Shown: positions 36,501-51,500 of the stretch, in pieces
Layout of the letters: each line of letters begins with the position of its first letter
How positions within the stretch are numbered: position 1 is the stretch's first letter
Source: Brachypterus glaber
Taxonomy: Eukaryota > Arthropoda > Insecta > Coleoptera > Kateretidae
Length of the DNA stretch: 64,000 bases
Direction of reading: 5' to 3'
NCBI GenBank assembly: GCA_958510825.1
Contig: OY294044.1
Span: forward strand, 42,063,550-42,127,549
Position numbers and translations under genes: made by a program
The notes under the pieces: model-generated
The model's input: only the letters and a program-made list of their open reading frames with translations
Database searches by the model: none
Told to the model about the DNA's origin: nothing

Positions 36501-39500
36501 TTACAACAATTTTTGTTTGAATGATTTTTTTAGTATATTAATAACAATCGAGTAAATTCAAAAATAGCCATGTTGCAGCTGAAATTGGTTTTTCTCATTT
36601 TTCAGCCAAATTATTCATCGGACGATACAAGTTATAAGCAAACGTGTAGCTCTTCAAGTTTCATATATTATAAATTTTCATAGGTACGGTTACAGAGGGC
36701 TCAACTCAACTTTCAGCGCCCACTGTAACCGTAACAAAATACTTATGAAAATGCATAATATATAAAACTTGTAGAGAATTTCAAGAGCTACAAGTTTGCT
36801 TATAAGCACTTTTATCTTCCGATTAATAATTTGACTGAAAAATCGAAAAAAAAAACAATTTCATCCCCAACATGGTAATTTTCGAACTCGATTGTTATTA
36901 TTATATTAAAAAAATGATCCAAACAAAAATAGTTGGATATTTTTTCCTTAACAAAATTAGTTATATGATTTTTTATCGTAAAAAGCATATTTAGCGAGAT
37001 AACAGCACTCATCCCTAAAATTCAGGATAGCGGACACCCCTTAAGCAAATTACCCGTTGAAAAACTAACAGGAGTGTTCTGTAACTGTCCACTACTACCC
37101 TTTAAAATATCAGCCCGTGTACATTTATTGCAATTTAACATAGGCATTTCTCGTTATTTGACTGGACTATAAAGATAAAAACATGTTATTCGTCTATTTA
37201 TAAAACTTGGTTAATTCCTTAATCAAATTGGGTAATTATCTTCTAGCATTAGATGGCAATAAAAATTTCATGTAATTTATATAATCGTCCATTAATTAAA
37301 TTAAACAAAGAGAGATTAATAATGGTTAAATAATAATTTCTTTTTACTTATTTACTAAAGAAATATTATTAAACTTTTTTATATTTTGTTTTTTTATCGA
37401 CACTAATAATTTGTATTATAATTCTTTTTTTCTTAATGTGTACTTACTCCAAAATAATACTTTAAACTTTTCTATACAGTAATAGGTATACCGGATTTCT
37501 GATTAAAATGAACTCACTGAAAAATTTTAGTATTATTTTTATTAGCATCGAGATGGTTAATTTTTGTCGAAAATTGCCATGTGCATGACCCCATGAACAT
37601 CCGAAACTTGACCTTAACCCCTTATCCCCTTTATTTGGAGAAATTATAAAACAAGGAAATAACCAATTTTAGTTTTTAAATAATCCGTGCGAAGACCTAC
37701 TTGAAGATTTAAGCGTTTTCCGATATACATATGTCCATACGAGAAACTGCTTCACGTCTCGTAATATAATACCACTTTATTTACTTGAATTATATTAATA
37801 ATTATCTAAATAAATTCCCTTTATTAGATAGCTATTGTAATTTTAATGATCTTATCTTTTACGTGCAGCTTTAGGTTATCTGTAAGTTTATTTTTTTATT
37901 GAATTGGGTAGATAATATCTGCTTATTTATAGTTTCTTTATTATTTAATTAATTTAAAGATAATTAAGGCTTATTAGCCAAATTAATTATTAGTTACAGT
38001 AAAAGATCTAGGACATTAGATAAATTAACGGTCGCGCCATGTTACTAAAAACGATATAAGTTTATAAATAATATGATACAAATACAGTATACTACTAGTA
38101 GTGCACTAGCGACATGACATATACATTCTATCTTTAGAGGGGTAAACCGCAGAGGAATTCAGGTGTACAAATTGGAGGTAATCTGAAGGAAATCTTTGAA
38201 GGTTACGAGGTAATCTGACGGAAATCTTTAAAGAATACCTCCTTTTCGGAGGAAATCTTAGAAACTAGAGGTAATCTGTAGGAATTTTTAGAAGATTTCC
38301 TCCTAAAGGTGTATAAATTTTTTTCAGCGGTTACCACACGGTAACTTCTCATTTTTTTTATTTTTGTTAATCCCAGTGGACAAATCCACTAAACGAGTTA
38401 AAGGCACCTTTAAGTTGGCTTCATGTTACTTGGGAAATAAAAGAAGGAAAAATAAAACAGTGCGTTCCTAAAGTTACCCCCTTTCAGTCTTAAGGAGTTG
38501 AGATGCCAACATCAAGTTGGAAACATGTAAATAAAACAACTTTAGCTATCTTTTCGCATAGGCAGATTTTTCTTAAAGAAATGGGGGTCTTGTAATACCA
38601 AATAACTATATTTTTAACTTTTCAAGACATTTAAGGGGGTTAAAATAGGGTTCAGAATGGTAAATCTTTAATGAATGGTTAATTTCATCAAAAAAAGCAA
38701 ATTAGGCTTTTAATCTAATTTTGGGTAATTCCTAAATAAAAGTTAAAAAATAATAAAAATTTTAATAAAAAAAATCAACACGTTAAATTTTTTTTTTAAT
38801 TTAAAAATTTATAGTCGAATAGAGAATTATATTTCTGTGGCTTGGTTCTAAAAGGACCAATATCAAAAAAACGTATACACTAAGTAAAACATTGGCCGTT
38901 TTAACAGAAATGTTTATTGAAAACACAAGTCGGCCCTTGTCGCCGGCGACAAGGTTTCAACTAACATTTTTTCAGGTTTTCACTTTTTTGCATTTTTGAA
39001 TAAAGCTTTTTACTACCTTTTTGCCTGTACTTAAAAAATATATATATACACTCCTAGCCGATACGGCTACAGCGACCATTACAATAAATTAATTTATAGA
39101 TTACTTTAAACATATAACAAAATAATAAGAATGAAGAATTTAACGAACAAAAAAACAAAAAAGAATAAAAATATTTTAAAAATATATAACTAAATAACAT
39201 TAACGCATGACTAGTTTCTACGTCTTTCATGAGCACGTTGATGACTATTGTACCCGCTTTTGCTAACAAACGTTCTCTCACATTCTGGGCAACACAATTC
39301 ACCGTTCTCATTGTAGACATAAACAAAGACAGTTCTCTCCCTTCGTTTCAGCATGTCACGATGAGCATCATACTCTTCTAATCTACGGAACTCAAAGTTA
39401 TTGATAGATGTTTTGACCAGATTTCTCCAATGATTTCGGTTACTGGCCACTTCTTCCCAGTTAGTAGGTGGTATGCCGCATTTACTCAAATGCCTTTTAA

Positions 39501-42500
39501 TGCAATCTTTATACCTCAAGTATTGACCTCCACTGATACGATCTCCATAAAGTAACTCAGAATACATTACCCTCTTGGGAAGCCGCTCATCGTCCATTCT
39601 ATATACGTGCCCAATCCATCTTAACTGAGACTTCATAATAAGGGATTCAATTCCGGGAACACCCGCATTTCGTAAAACCTCACTGTTTCTAACAAAGTCG
39701 TTCCATTTAACACGTAAGATATTTCTAAGACATCTTAAGTGAAAGGTTTCCAGCTTAGAAATTTGATGTCTGTAGATACACCAGGTCTCGGAGCCATAGA
39801 GTAATGTGGGTATTACGGTAGCTTGGTACACTTTAATTTTGGTGGCTACAGTTATGTCATGGGATTTAAATAATATATTTTGAAGTTTCCCAAAGGCAGC
39901 TGATGCTTGGCCAATTCGAGTGTTTATTTCAGTTTGCAGTGAGGTATTTGATGACACTGTGCTACCAAGGTATTTAAAACTTTGCACCTCATTCAAAGTA
40001 ATATTATCAATGCGTATATTCATTGGCTGTGTATTATAAGTAATAATTTATCCTAATATAAGCCCATCCCAGCATAATACACAATTCAATTATAAAATTT
40101 AAGGTAAGTTTCATGACTTTAAAGCTTTGATAGATCATAACTAAAATATATAATTTATACAGTTGAACCCTTATTGTTTTCATACGAAGAAGTCTACATT
40201 TATCTCGCAAGCACTGACACTGGCTAGTTCATCGGTAGAACTCAAAATACGCAAAAAGGGCCCCTAGAGACCCTTTAGAACCAAGCCACAGATTTATGTT
40301 AAAATTATGGATTACACGAACCTCCTTGGTACTAAAAAAAAATCCCACCTATTCTTCTAAATCGTAATTGTATAAAACATTTATACGATATGTATGTATT
40401 TAAGAAATTTTACAAATCTTAGTATAACTAGAAACCCTAATTGAAGAAAATCAATTTTAAAGAATTTTTGTAATGAATTTTAGAAGAACAAATTTTATTA
40501 AACAGTAAAAGAGTAGGTATTTAAATCTTCAATACCTAAAGTTTTAAACTGTTCTGTCTCGAAGCTAGGTTGGTTCAAAAATATCTCAAAACTAGGTCAT
40601 TTTAGTAACTTATTAAATTGATCTTTTTTCGAGATACAAATGTTTAGAGCTAAGGTATCAATATTATGATTTTTGGTACTTACTTGGTGAGTCTATGAGT
40701 AAATCAGCTGTAGAACTGTCTGTACAATTTGGTGATAATGAAGATGGCGATCTTTTAATATTCTGACTAGATAAACTTGTATTTATACTAATTTCTCCAT
40801 TATTTGTTGACATTCTATTGGCACTGGACGCTGTTGAAGGTGGAGAACTATTCCTAAAATAAAAATTTAAGTTACATTTTAACAAATTAAAAAAACTAGA
40901 TTTAATACAGAGTATCGAAATTAATAATTTATTCAAATAAAAAATAAAAAATATATCGCTATATAATGTCTTACAAAATAGCGAAGGCGCTTTTTTAATA
41001 GTGTATCATACAATGCATGTAATAATTTAACACTGTTAAAAAATATCTAATTAATTAAGTTTCAAAATACAGCAAAAAAAAGCAAATGCGTTCTAAGGAA
41101 AATTAAAATGAGCAGATCTAAATTAAAATTATTTTAAAAAGTAAATTTTGGCAAATATAAATAAAAATAAACCACTATAATAGTGATAATAATTATTATC
41201 GTAATATGTTTTATGTTTAAATTAAAATAAATTAAATTAAAGTAAATATTTTTTGAATTAAAATAATGATATAAAATTCAATAACATTGAGAGGGAGATA
41301 AATTGGTTTAGTTATATCGATTTATTTTTTTAATATATTAATATATATTTTTTGGACATATTAGTTAAACAAGCTTAGTTCGTGTATCTTAGATATACGG
41401 GGTGGTCCAAAGAGTTTTTTTTATTTGATTGCGATATTGGTTTAACGTTAAATAAACGCGTCTCTGACCATCGAAGGTCAGCAAGAACCCATCAAAACAT
41501 TGACAGTTAGAGCATCCGTGCGACACTAACCAAATATACCGATTCGAAAACGCGCAGCTGCTTTAAATGTGACGAGATCGTCGGTGCTCGCATCCTTCCT
41601 TCACAAAGATTTACACATGCAAGCGCACTTTCGAGTCAATACATTTGGTTGTTGTCGCACGGACGTTCTAACTCTCTCAATGTTTTCATGGATTCTCGCT
41701 GACCTTTGACGGCCGCGGCCGCGGGCGGGGACTCGTTTATTTAACGTTGAACCAGTTTCCCCAAACTTACGAACCCATTGCTTAAATAACGGAAGGCTTG
41801 GACATTGCTAAACATCATGCAAATTGAAAAATGCTGTCGAAATCTACGGTGCGAAATAGTGGCGGAATTGAAGTAATATTCGCGCACACAAAACGAGTGC
41901 TCCTCTGCCATGTAGCGCTGCATGGTGACTAAATTTCCCAGAACCAAACTAACGCTTAAGTCCTACCCGACCTTTCTAACCCTTCCAAACCAAATTTTCT
42001 ACAGGGCAGCCAAATAAAAAAAACTCTTGGGACCACCCAGTATTACAGTTGCAAGTGTAATTACACAACTTCTGTAAAAAATGACAAATTGCATTTAAAT
42101 GTAATGTAAGAATTTCGAACAACAATAAAATCCAAAAGCATTAATAATTAAAAAGAAAAACCTATATATGTTAAAGGACCATAGTAGACTGCTATTCTCT
42201 ACTGCTAGCAAAATCGCAGAAAATAGAGATACAGTCGTTTTTTACAAAAACGTTCACAGAAATATCGTCTGAATTATTATCCCTTTTACTGTGTTTCTGG
42301 CAGGATAGCTATGCTAATTAGCAGTATATCATCTTACCTTGCAATGGTTTGTTGATGCAGTTTTGATTCTTGATAATGTCCATTATTGTTTAATTGATTC
42401 ATATGGTTTAACGGACTTCTACTGGGATTCTGTTGGGATGTATTTAATAAACTAGGTGCTTGCGTCAGCAGAGGCTGCGATAAAGGGTTAATTAGGGGCG

Positions 42501-45500
42501 GCGAACTATGCGGATTACTCATTGAATTACTCATAGGATTGTTTAACGAATTATTCATAGGGTTGATGGAATTGTTTACAGGATTGTTCATAGGATTGTT
42601 CATAGGATTGTTCATGGGATTGTTCATAGAGTTGTTTAAGGGATTGCTCATGGGATTGTTCATCATTTGAGGTAAAGTTTGCAGTAAACTGGGTGAGGCA
42701 CCGTTGGACAGAAGATGGTTTAAAGTTGCTGGGTTGATCATATTTGGGTTTATCGTACCATTTGTTGTTGGAACTAAAATAATATAAGTAATAAAACCAT
42801 GTCTTTCTGTCTTCGCAAGTGCACTTGCAAGTATCTTTTCGATTGGTGAGGGAGAGTTTCAGAGTCGACATACTCGTGTTCGGAGACGCTCCCAAACCAA
42901 TCGAAAGGACACTTGCAAGTGTACTTGTCAAGACACTTACGAAGACAGTCGCGTGTAGTGTGGGACCACCTTTAGGGATACCAGGTCTAGGCTAGATCTA
43001 GATCTAGTATCTCTAACGTTTATAGCGTTTTTAAATAGTTTATTACCAAATGGCCTATATTTAGCGAGGAATATGCATAATTTTAGCCAAGAACGACAAA
43101 ATAAAAGGCCCATTTTTGTCAAAGTGGACCGCACTCTTAAATTATGCTATATTTCATAAAAATTAACTCCCTTAAAAATTCTTAAATTTTACTTACTCAA
43201 TACTTTAGTAATATGGTGTTTAGCATTTCTAAACTTTTGACATTTGTTGACAGAAAAGACTTTAGGACTACTGGATGGCAGTGGGTATCCACGGGCATGG
43301 ATACCCACTGCCCTGCAGTGACGCCCTATCATCTGTTAGTGGGTATACTGCGTATCCAGTTGGATATACAATTAGCGTTAAAAAACGTTATCTTTAATAC
43401 TCATATTGCCAAACTTCATATATGAAGTTTGGCAACATGAGTAGGTACTCACTGAGTACCTATCCTACTCTTTTTTAGAGTACCACTTGCATAAAAGACG
43501 GAGTATTTAATTAAAGAATGTAATTTCAAGACTTAAATGCGTATCCTAAAGTTAACTATCACTAAGTTAATAATTAAAAGAATATAATATATCGTAAAAT
43601 GGCTAAGTGATTGGGGAAAAATATGAACTCATTACTTTGTCAATCGGTATTAAATATTAACTATGTCTTACCTGTGTTATTGTGATTATTGAGTAAATTC
43701 GTTTGCGCCATCGCTTGCAAATTGGCCAAAGAAGTTTGCATGACTTGACCATTATTTAACGCTAAATTTACCATTTGGTCGGAACTATTCACATGATTAA
43801 CAGGTATTGTTAGGATTGTCTGAGTGGCCAAACCTTAAAAAATAAGGAAACATATAATAGTTTGTCCTACTTTGTCCATGTAAATCAGATCATACATATT
43901 TTAAAAGACGATAGGAAAACTTTTAAACTCAAATATTTTTACCTTATTTATATTTATTTACATAGTATTTCCAGTTTATTTTTTAAGAATTTACCAATTA
44001 TTTTTCAGGTTTTAAGAAATTCATCACACAGCTTGATTTTTTAAAAAATTAAAATAAATTTTAGAATCTTTAAGAAACGTAAATTTTTAGATTAGAACAG
44101 TTTAAGATAGATTTAGATAGATAACACTGGGCAATGCTCCATTATTCCTGAGTAAATTTACCCACTGCAGTGGGTTTAAACTTGAAATAAAATTAGGTAA
44201 ATTCACCAAATAAATAACTTTAGGTAAAAATGTATGTGTTTGAAAATTTGCCTATTGTCTATTAAAATATGTCTGAACTATTTTACATGGTCCACCCGGT
44301 ACAATATAGTATGCCTGGAAATTGTGTGTTTGTTTTTTAAAGCACTTGATATGTGTGATAACCATTAATCGGAATAAATTCAGTTATGACTCATCAACGT
44401 TGAAAATAAACACAGAAACATAGGCTTACGGAATAATTTTGCCGAATTTTGAGGGAAATTTTTATAAAGGTCACTAAATCGAAACATTTGACGACTAATT
44501 TGTTACACACAACAATATTGAATGTACATATTAACTATAAATATGTAAATATATCGGTGTTTTTCGAAGAAAATAAAAATGTAAACATTTAAAACCTCGC
44601 GTCAACGATAGAATCGACGCGGCGCCTATGCGAGCACTGGAAATTCGCCGATGACTGGTGATAACTAACTAACCAAGCTACAAAAAGATATATTTTTGAT
44701 AAAGTGTACGCTTATTAAACGTTTATTATATAGTAATAAATTTCACTATAGGATGCGTGCAAGTAAGAGGCATAATAGCCTATAGTAATTGCAACAACTA
44801 TACGTAAATGTAATTTACGTATAATAAACAGAGTACTCTGACTAATCATTAGCTTGTGTCAAAAAATCCCGATTTCCGAAATCAAAAATGCTCGGTTGCT
44901 TAAAAGTTGCTCCTTGGTAACCAACGCATTGGTTACCAAGGAGCAACTGTGGCCGCTCAAAAATTAGCCAAATCCTTTATTGTTTAGAGCCCAAAGCACT
45001 TAAACTTTGTAAAAAATCGGTTCCTCTTTTTCGGAAAAAAAAAATGATTGTATGTAAAGTTAAGAACATTTGGGAGGGTTTCTTTGGTAATATACAGGGT
45101 GATCAATAACTGGCATGCCAAGAGGTGATTCTGCATCCAAAAAAATAAAGATGTTCCTAGGTCCGTAAATGAGCCCTAAGGGAGCTACGGCTCTTTAAAA
45201 ATTGTAATAAAAATAAGGTTTTTAATTAATAACCCTGGCACCCTTTAATATAGAGCGACAAACTTTTGCATGTATACTTGTATTAATAAGGGATATAAGT
45301 TTATGTATTTTTTTTTTAATTTATCCTGAGGCGTCCCTAGACGGAAAAATTTATTAGACTTAACACATTTTTACCTCAAACTTTTTTTGATTTATTTGTG
45401 AAAAATATGGATTTCTTGGGTAAAAATACATAAAATATGTCTTATAATGTAACACTGTAGGAGCAACCGTTTTCAAGAAAAATGCAATTAATAGAAGGTA

Positions 45501-48500
45501 ACATTTTATGCCACCAACAACGGTACTTTTTAAAAGGCTATTACTCCTTTAATATTAAATATAGGTGTTTTCGATTATATCTGGATATACATTTGTTTCC
45601 ACTTTATCACTTTTTGGTAATTTTCTGGATTATAAATCGTTTTAATTTTGTTGATAAGAACAATTTAAATGAACAAAACCTAACACACGAAAGAGACTAA
45701 GGGCAACTTGAAGTGATTTATCAAGGTTGATGCATTCAAATTAAGAAATTTTAACAAAACTGCAGCTAAATTAAAGTACTGGTGTTTTTTTAATAATTGC
45801 CTAATTTTAATCAATCTAATAATTTGAAATAATAATTTTATTTATTTTCATTTACAGAAAATAATATTTATTTTCAATAATTTTTATTTTGTTAGGGTAA
45901 ATAGTGTAGATAACTTGTCAAAACGTATCTTTCTTGCCTTCGCGACATTTCCGCACTCGTGCTAAACATTTGCTTATACGAAATAAGTCACTTTCCGTAC
46001 ATGTTTTGTAATATACTATTTTGTTGCTTGGGTACCATTGCAATGTTGTTAATAAATGTGATAAATTACCTTGTGAGGTGGGTATTAACAGTTGAGCACC
46101 CTGTATACCTTGGACTAGTTGTCCAGACGCCAATATAAATTGAGGCATGGGAGCAGGTTGTTGAGCATTTAACATGGGATTTTGTGAAGGCAGTGGTGTG
46201 CTATTTGTTAAAGGGTTCATATTTGCTGTCATTATACCGGGTGATGTTTCTGACATGTTACCAGACTGTGCACTTCTTGGGGTTGCGGCTTTTAATATGA
46301 AAAAAGAAAAAGCATAAATAAGTTTAACAATGAATTTTAAAAACTTATAATATGTGGATACAATACATAAAAGTGTCCATAACAGAGTTACTAATGCAGT
46401 TACTGCAGTAGTACTTACAGTAACTGCAGTATACTGTAGGTACTACATAGTAAAGGCGATTGATTTCAAAGTTTATGTATATTTGTATAGGAAGTAGGTG
46501 GGATACTTAAAAGGGGTTTGTTTAAATTCAATAAATAATTTATTTCACTGAGTCAAATTGACTTAGCTTGTCAAATTATTTTAACCTACATTATAAAAAC
46601 TTAATTTACCCTCATTGAAAAAATTAAAAATGGACTCGCAAGTCTCTTTTTGCATCCCACTTTTATACATTTAGGTATTTTTTTTGTACGGGGTTATTCA
46701 GAAATAGGGTCCCTCCGCATCCCCCCATAGCTACAACCCTGTGTACTTATTTTAACCAGGGGTGTGCGAAAAGGGGGGGCTTTACTAGTTTTTTGTCCCA
46801 AACTTTTTTCTGTGTAACTTTTTTATGATTTTATTTTTGGAATATGATTCCTCAGGTCAGAATACATTAAAAAAAGTACTCTTGTTGTAATATTGTAGTA
46901 TTAACTGTTTCCGAGAAAAATTCATTTGAAGGTGAAATTTCACGATTCGAGGGCGAAAAATAAAATAATAAAATGTTGAAAACCAACACTTCAATGGTGC
47001 AGGGTGAATGTACATCAAAAACTAAGAAAAAAAAACCTCATATACAGGTATTTCCAAAAATCAATTCTAAGGGAGCTCTGGTCTCCTAAAAATGCACCAT
47101 TTTTAAAGGGTCATAGTAGCTTTAAAACCCATTTTTCAACCTACACTTATAAAAACTTTTTCTTAGTTTTTGATATAGAATAACCCTGCATAATTGCAAT
47201 GTTGGATTTCAACTCTTTAGTATTTAATTTTTTGTCCTCAAATCGTGAAATTTTACCTTCAAATGAATTTTTCTCGAAAACGGTTAATCCAACGAGAGTA
47301 CATTTTTTATGTATTTTGACCTGAGGAATCATATTCCAAAAATAAAATCAGAAAAAAGTTACACAGAAAAAGTTTGGGACAAAATTGATAAGGTCCCCCC
47401 GTTTCGCACACCCCTGGTTAAAATAAGTACATGAAAATAACATATGAAGATGAACCCTATTAAGATTAGTTCACGTGCAAAACCTCGTTTCTATATCCTA
47501 AAGGGCTCCTAAATTATTAAATAAAATCTGAATTTTTTAGACACTTTCAAAGAGGCCTAGCTCCCTTAAGACGCATTTTTGGACATATGTTTATATGAAA
47601 TTTTGTTCATATTTTCCTTTGTAGAATTACCCCTTAAAATGAATGACCCTCTTTCTGAATATCCCTATACATTTTGTTAAAATTTACTATACAACGAATA
47701 TGGAATAATTAAAAACTATTTAATTGAGATCATGATTGAGCTTTTTCCTGAAAAAAGTTCTATAATAGAATTATATCATATTATGCAACTAATATATCTG
47801 TGGCTTGGTTCTAAAAGGGCCAGTGTCAAAAAGTTATACCGCCTAACTTTTTTTTCAGATCTATATAACTTAAAAAAGCCAATGTCAATGCTTGTGAAAT
47901 AAATGTAGACTTTAAGCGACAAGAGCCGACGTGTGTTTTCAATAAACATTTCTGTTAAACTGCTAAAACGGCCAATGTTTAACTTGAGCGTATCTATTCA
48001 AATTTTTTGAGATTGGCCCTTTTAGAACCAAGCCACAGATATGTATTTTTATAAATAAACTTTTTCCTTCGACCATCTATGCATAATTACTTATTTAAAT
48101 ATTCCATCAATCTATTTTCTAATCATTGTACAGAGTGATATTGGTAGACTGCAGTTTCGGACTGCTTGCCCTCTTCAGTACCAAGAGTCAACTCCGCACG
48201 CTGATTAGAAAAATATTCTTTGACTTTATTCACTAAATGAATAATGTCATGAGATTTGCTTGTACGCCATATATTTCTAGATTTCGACAACTACTCATAC
48301 TTCTCCTAGTCTGTACAATGATTAGAAAATAAATTGATGGAATATTTAAATAATATTTTTATAATTTTGTTTAAAATAAAAAATTTCTATCCTTATAATT
48401 ACTTATATTCCACGTGTTCACTATATCTACTCGTACGATATTTTCATGGTGTACCTTTCGTACAAGTAAATTGATATACGATTTCTGTGATAGTAGTGTA

Positions 48501-51500
48501 ATGTAAATGTTTTATTAACTAAATGTTTATAACTAAAAAATGCATGGTCGTAGGAAAAATAGCGTACGCAACTCGTCTATTACTTTTTACAATGTAACTC
48601 AAGTGCGTTTTTTAGTCGGCAGTTTTCTCGTAAAAATATATGCACTCTCGTACACTAAAAACTAGGTTCAAGGACTCGTTGTGTATTATACTATTTTTTC
48701 TAGTTTGCAAATCTTATAAGCTCATAATCACACGCATTTTGCGTGTTCTTATAGACCCATAATAGTCACTTTGGTTGCCAAAGCCTATCACTTGACGTTT
48801 TCAGTGCAAATGTCAACGTCACTTTAAAGTTTAATTTTTTATAAATATTTGAGTTTAGGTTATTTTTTACCGTGTTAAAATTGTGGCTTGGTTGCTTGCA
48901 GTGAAAACGAAAAGACATGACTATAACATATATTAAAATGTCATTTGTTCCTAGAATTTTAAACATGGCCAAAACTGTAATGCCAACCCAATACAAAAAT
49001 CCCTACATCAGTCATCAATTTAAATGTAAGCTTTTAAAAAGTTTAGAGCAAAATTGAAAAAATTGTATAAAGCACCCGTTTCATAACACGTTTTTAGCAC
49101 TAGTGCTTTAGGAAACTCGCCGCAAGTGGCTCGTTTGTAGTCGTGAGCTAAAAACGTATGTTATAAAACTAGTACTTTAATATAATATTAAAACATGGTT
49201 CATATTGTTAACACACTTAACTACGAAGAGATTTTCACACTATCTATAGATCTAGTAGTTCTCTTTCGATCATTTATTTGAATTATATAAATAGTTTACC
49301 ATAAACATGTCATTATTAATAAATCATATTATTATTGTTGTTTTTATGTGGGGAATTTTATATTTAACAAGAATATCTACCACTTTCAGGTACGTATTTC
49401 CCAAATTAACATAAATTAATATTTAATGTGGTTTTTCTAACGCATGCCAAAAAAATAATAAGTAAGTAGCTGGTAAAAATAAAATATTGTTTACAGATTT
49501 TTACGGAATCTAATGTTTTTACTAATATATTTTTTCTCCATTATAACGGAGAAAATTCAAGGTGTTCATTATTTTGTCGAATTAGTGGGTAAGAAATCTA
49601 TGGACCAAAAGTTATGAACTTAAAACTTTCTCGAACCTTCTTAAATATTTATATGATGCGTAAAAAGCGGAGAACAAAATATGCACACATACGACCATCT
49701 TAAAAATATCAGTGCACACAGAGAAAAAATATTCTAATATGAAGTATTTATGATATTTGTTTAGGATACTTGTTGCAGCGAAAGTGTTTAAATTTTAAGT
49801 TTTACATAATTTATTTTGGTTAAATAAGACACGCATTCAACTTGAATGAAGAAAAACATGATTAAAGTACTAACATGCTTCACTGTAAAAAGTAAACTGA
49901 ATATTCAGTTAAAAATGGAGAGGAAATCGGAAGTTATTATCCTATACAATTGTACTTTAATTTTTGTTAAAAATACGCAACATTTCATATCCGTCCTTAA
50001 ATATTAAAGTACTTGACTTTAGAACTATAGTGTTTTCAACAAAAAATGTACATTTATATATAGATCAGAAGTTCCTATCCATTTGTAACTAAATATTCAG
50101 TTACAAGTGGAAAGGAAGGTATGATTCTATACAAATGTATGTACTTTAATTTTTGTTAAAAACACTATAGTTTTAAAATCACGTCTATAATATTTATGGA
50201 CTTTGATATAATAATATAATGAAATATTTCGTTTTTTAACAAATTAAAAAAATATTTAAGAAATTACCTGATGCACTGACGCTTAAATTTAAAGGTGCGT
50301 TTACAAGGGAATTTCCCGTTGATAAACTCGCCATATTTGAGATTCCTGCGGCTAAAGAGGCCACCTGTGGCAAATTTTGTTGCAGCGAAGCCAAATTCTG
50401 GAGATTTTGAAGCGTCACCAGGCCAGCCACTAAAAGAAAAACGTATAACACATTTTTAATGGATTTTTTATTGAAAAGATTTTCATCAAAAAATACGGAT
50501 TTGCTAGAAACTTAGTACTCGAGTCGCTGGGGTCGCTGATTACGAATCTGTTGCCAGTTATCCAAAATTCAAAATAGCGGATACCATATGGCGGATTAAA
50601 TTTTCCGAGGAACTTTAAAAAATGTAATCCGCCATACTGGATCCGCCATTTTAAATTTTGGAAAACTGGCACCAGATTCGAAATCAGCGACCCCAAAAAC
50701 CCCCGACTACCAAGTTTCTAGCAAATCTGAGCAACTTTAAAAATCTAATCCGCCATATTGAATCCGCCATTTTTAAATTCTAAGAATTGACTAGTCTGGT
50801 CTGCTGCACTCGAGATTTTTTTTTGTGTGCCGGTGTTATGTTTTTTTTGAGGTTATGGCAAAATCCTGATGTGATGGGGTTAAATAGACATCGGATTCAG
50901 CGACCATAAGAACACGGTCAGAACCCCAGATCAGAAAAAAAATTGTGTGGCTGTGTTATCTTAAGATCAGTTAACATTGTTATAAAATATTAATAAATAT
51001 GTTTGTTTTGTGTTGTTTTGTATGTGATTTTGGGCTGTATTTAATTTTTTGTCAGTTACTCTCAGATAAGTCCCAAGTTACTCTCAGATAAGTCCCAAAC
51101 ACTATAAGTGGAGGTGTTCGGCTAGCAGGTTAAAAGCATTTGACACAACTCTGTAGACTGGAAATAGTTATTTATGGTACTAGTGGGTAAAGTAAGATAT
51201 TACCCATGAGAAAATTAACCTGCGAGGCCTCAGCCAAGCAAGTTAATTTTCGAGAGGGCAATATCGGTTTACCCATGAGTGCCATACAAGGTTTTATCCA
51301 ATAAATAGCTTAGGAATTCATATTTTTATTAAAAAATTTAATGACAATTACAAGAAAATAATTTGACAAGTGACAGTTGAGTGGGTAAAATAAATAATTA
51401 TCCACTCAATAAAGTAAAAGCCACGCGGAGGTTATTATTGAGTTTATCTATTTAAAATAAAGCTGGTAATTGTCTGTATGTATTGGATAAACATCTTTAC

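Larger units (their letters stand above)
32127..40683 (-). other. pdm3 intron 6 (8.6 kb)
   Basis: The largest intron, between the variable N-terminal region and the POU domain. It holds a TTAA MITE (32823-33093), a homopolymer-rich block (about 34210-34440), a GC-richer unique block (34736-35125), a TA-bounded fold-back (36336-37169), a small repeat (38139-38337) and a LINE fragment nested in a TIR element (38831-40295). Confidence 0.6.

Noticed and set aside
39054..39326. 90-codon frame overlapping the LINE ORF end
   Set aside because: It is a shadow of the LINE coding strand in another frame that runs on into AT-rich 3' sequence.
45918..46069. Continuation of exon 3 reading frame into the intron
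   Set aside because: Joining at GTAATT (46069) gives continuous phase with exon 4 and a POU6-like TSQGLATQT junction; the extension crosses an interrupted palindrome.
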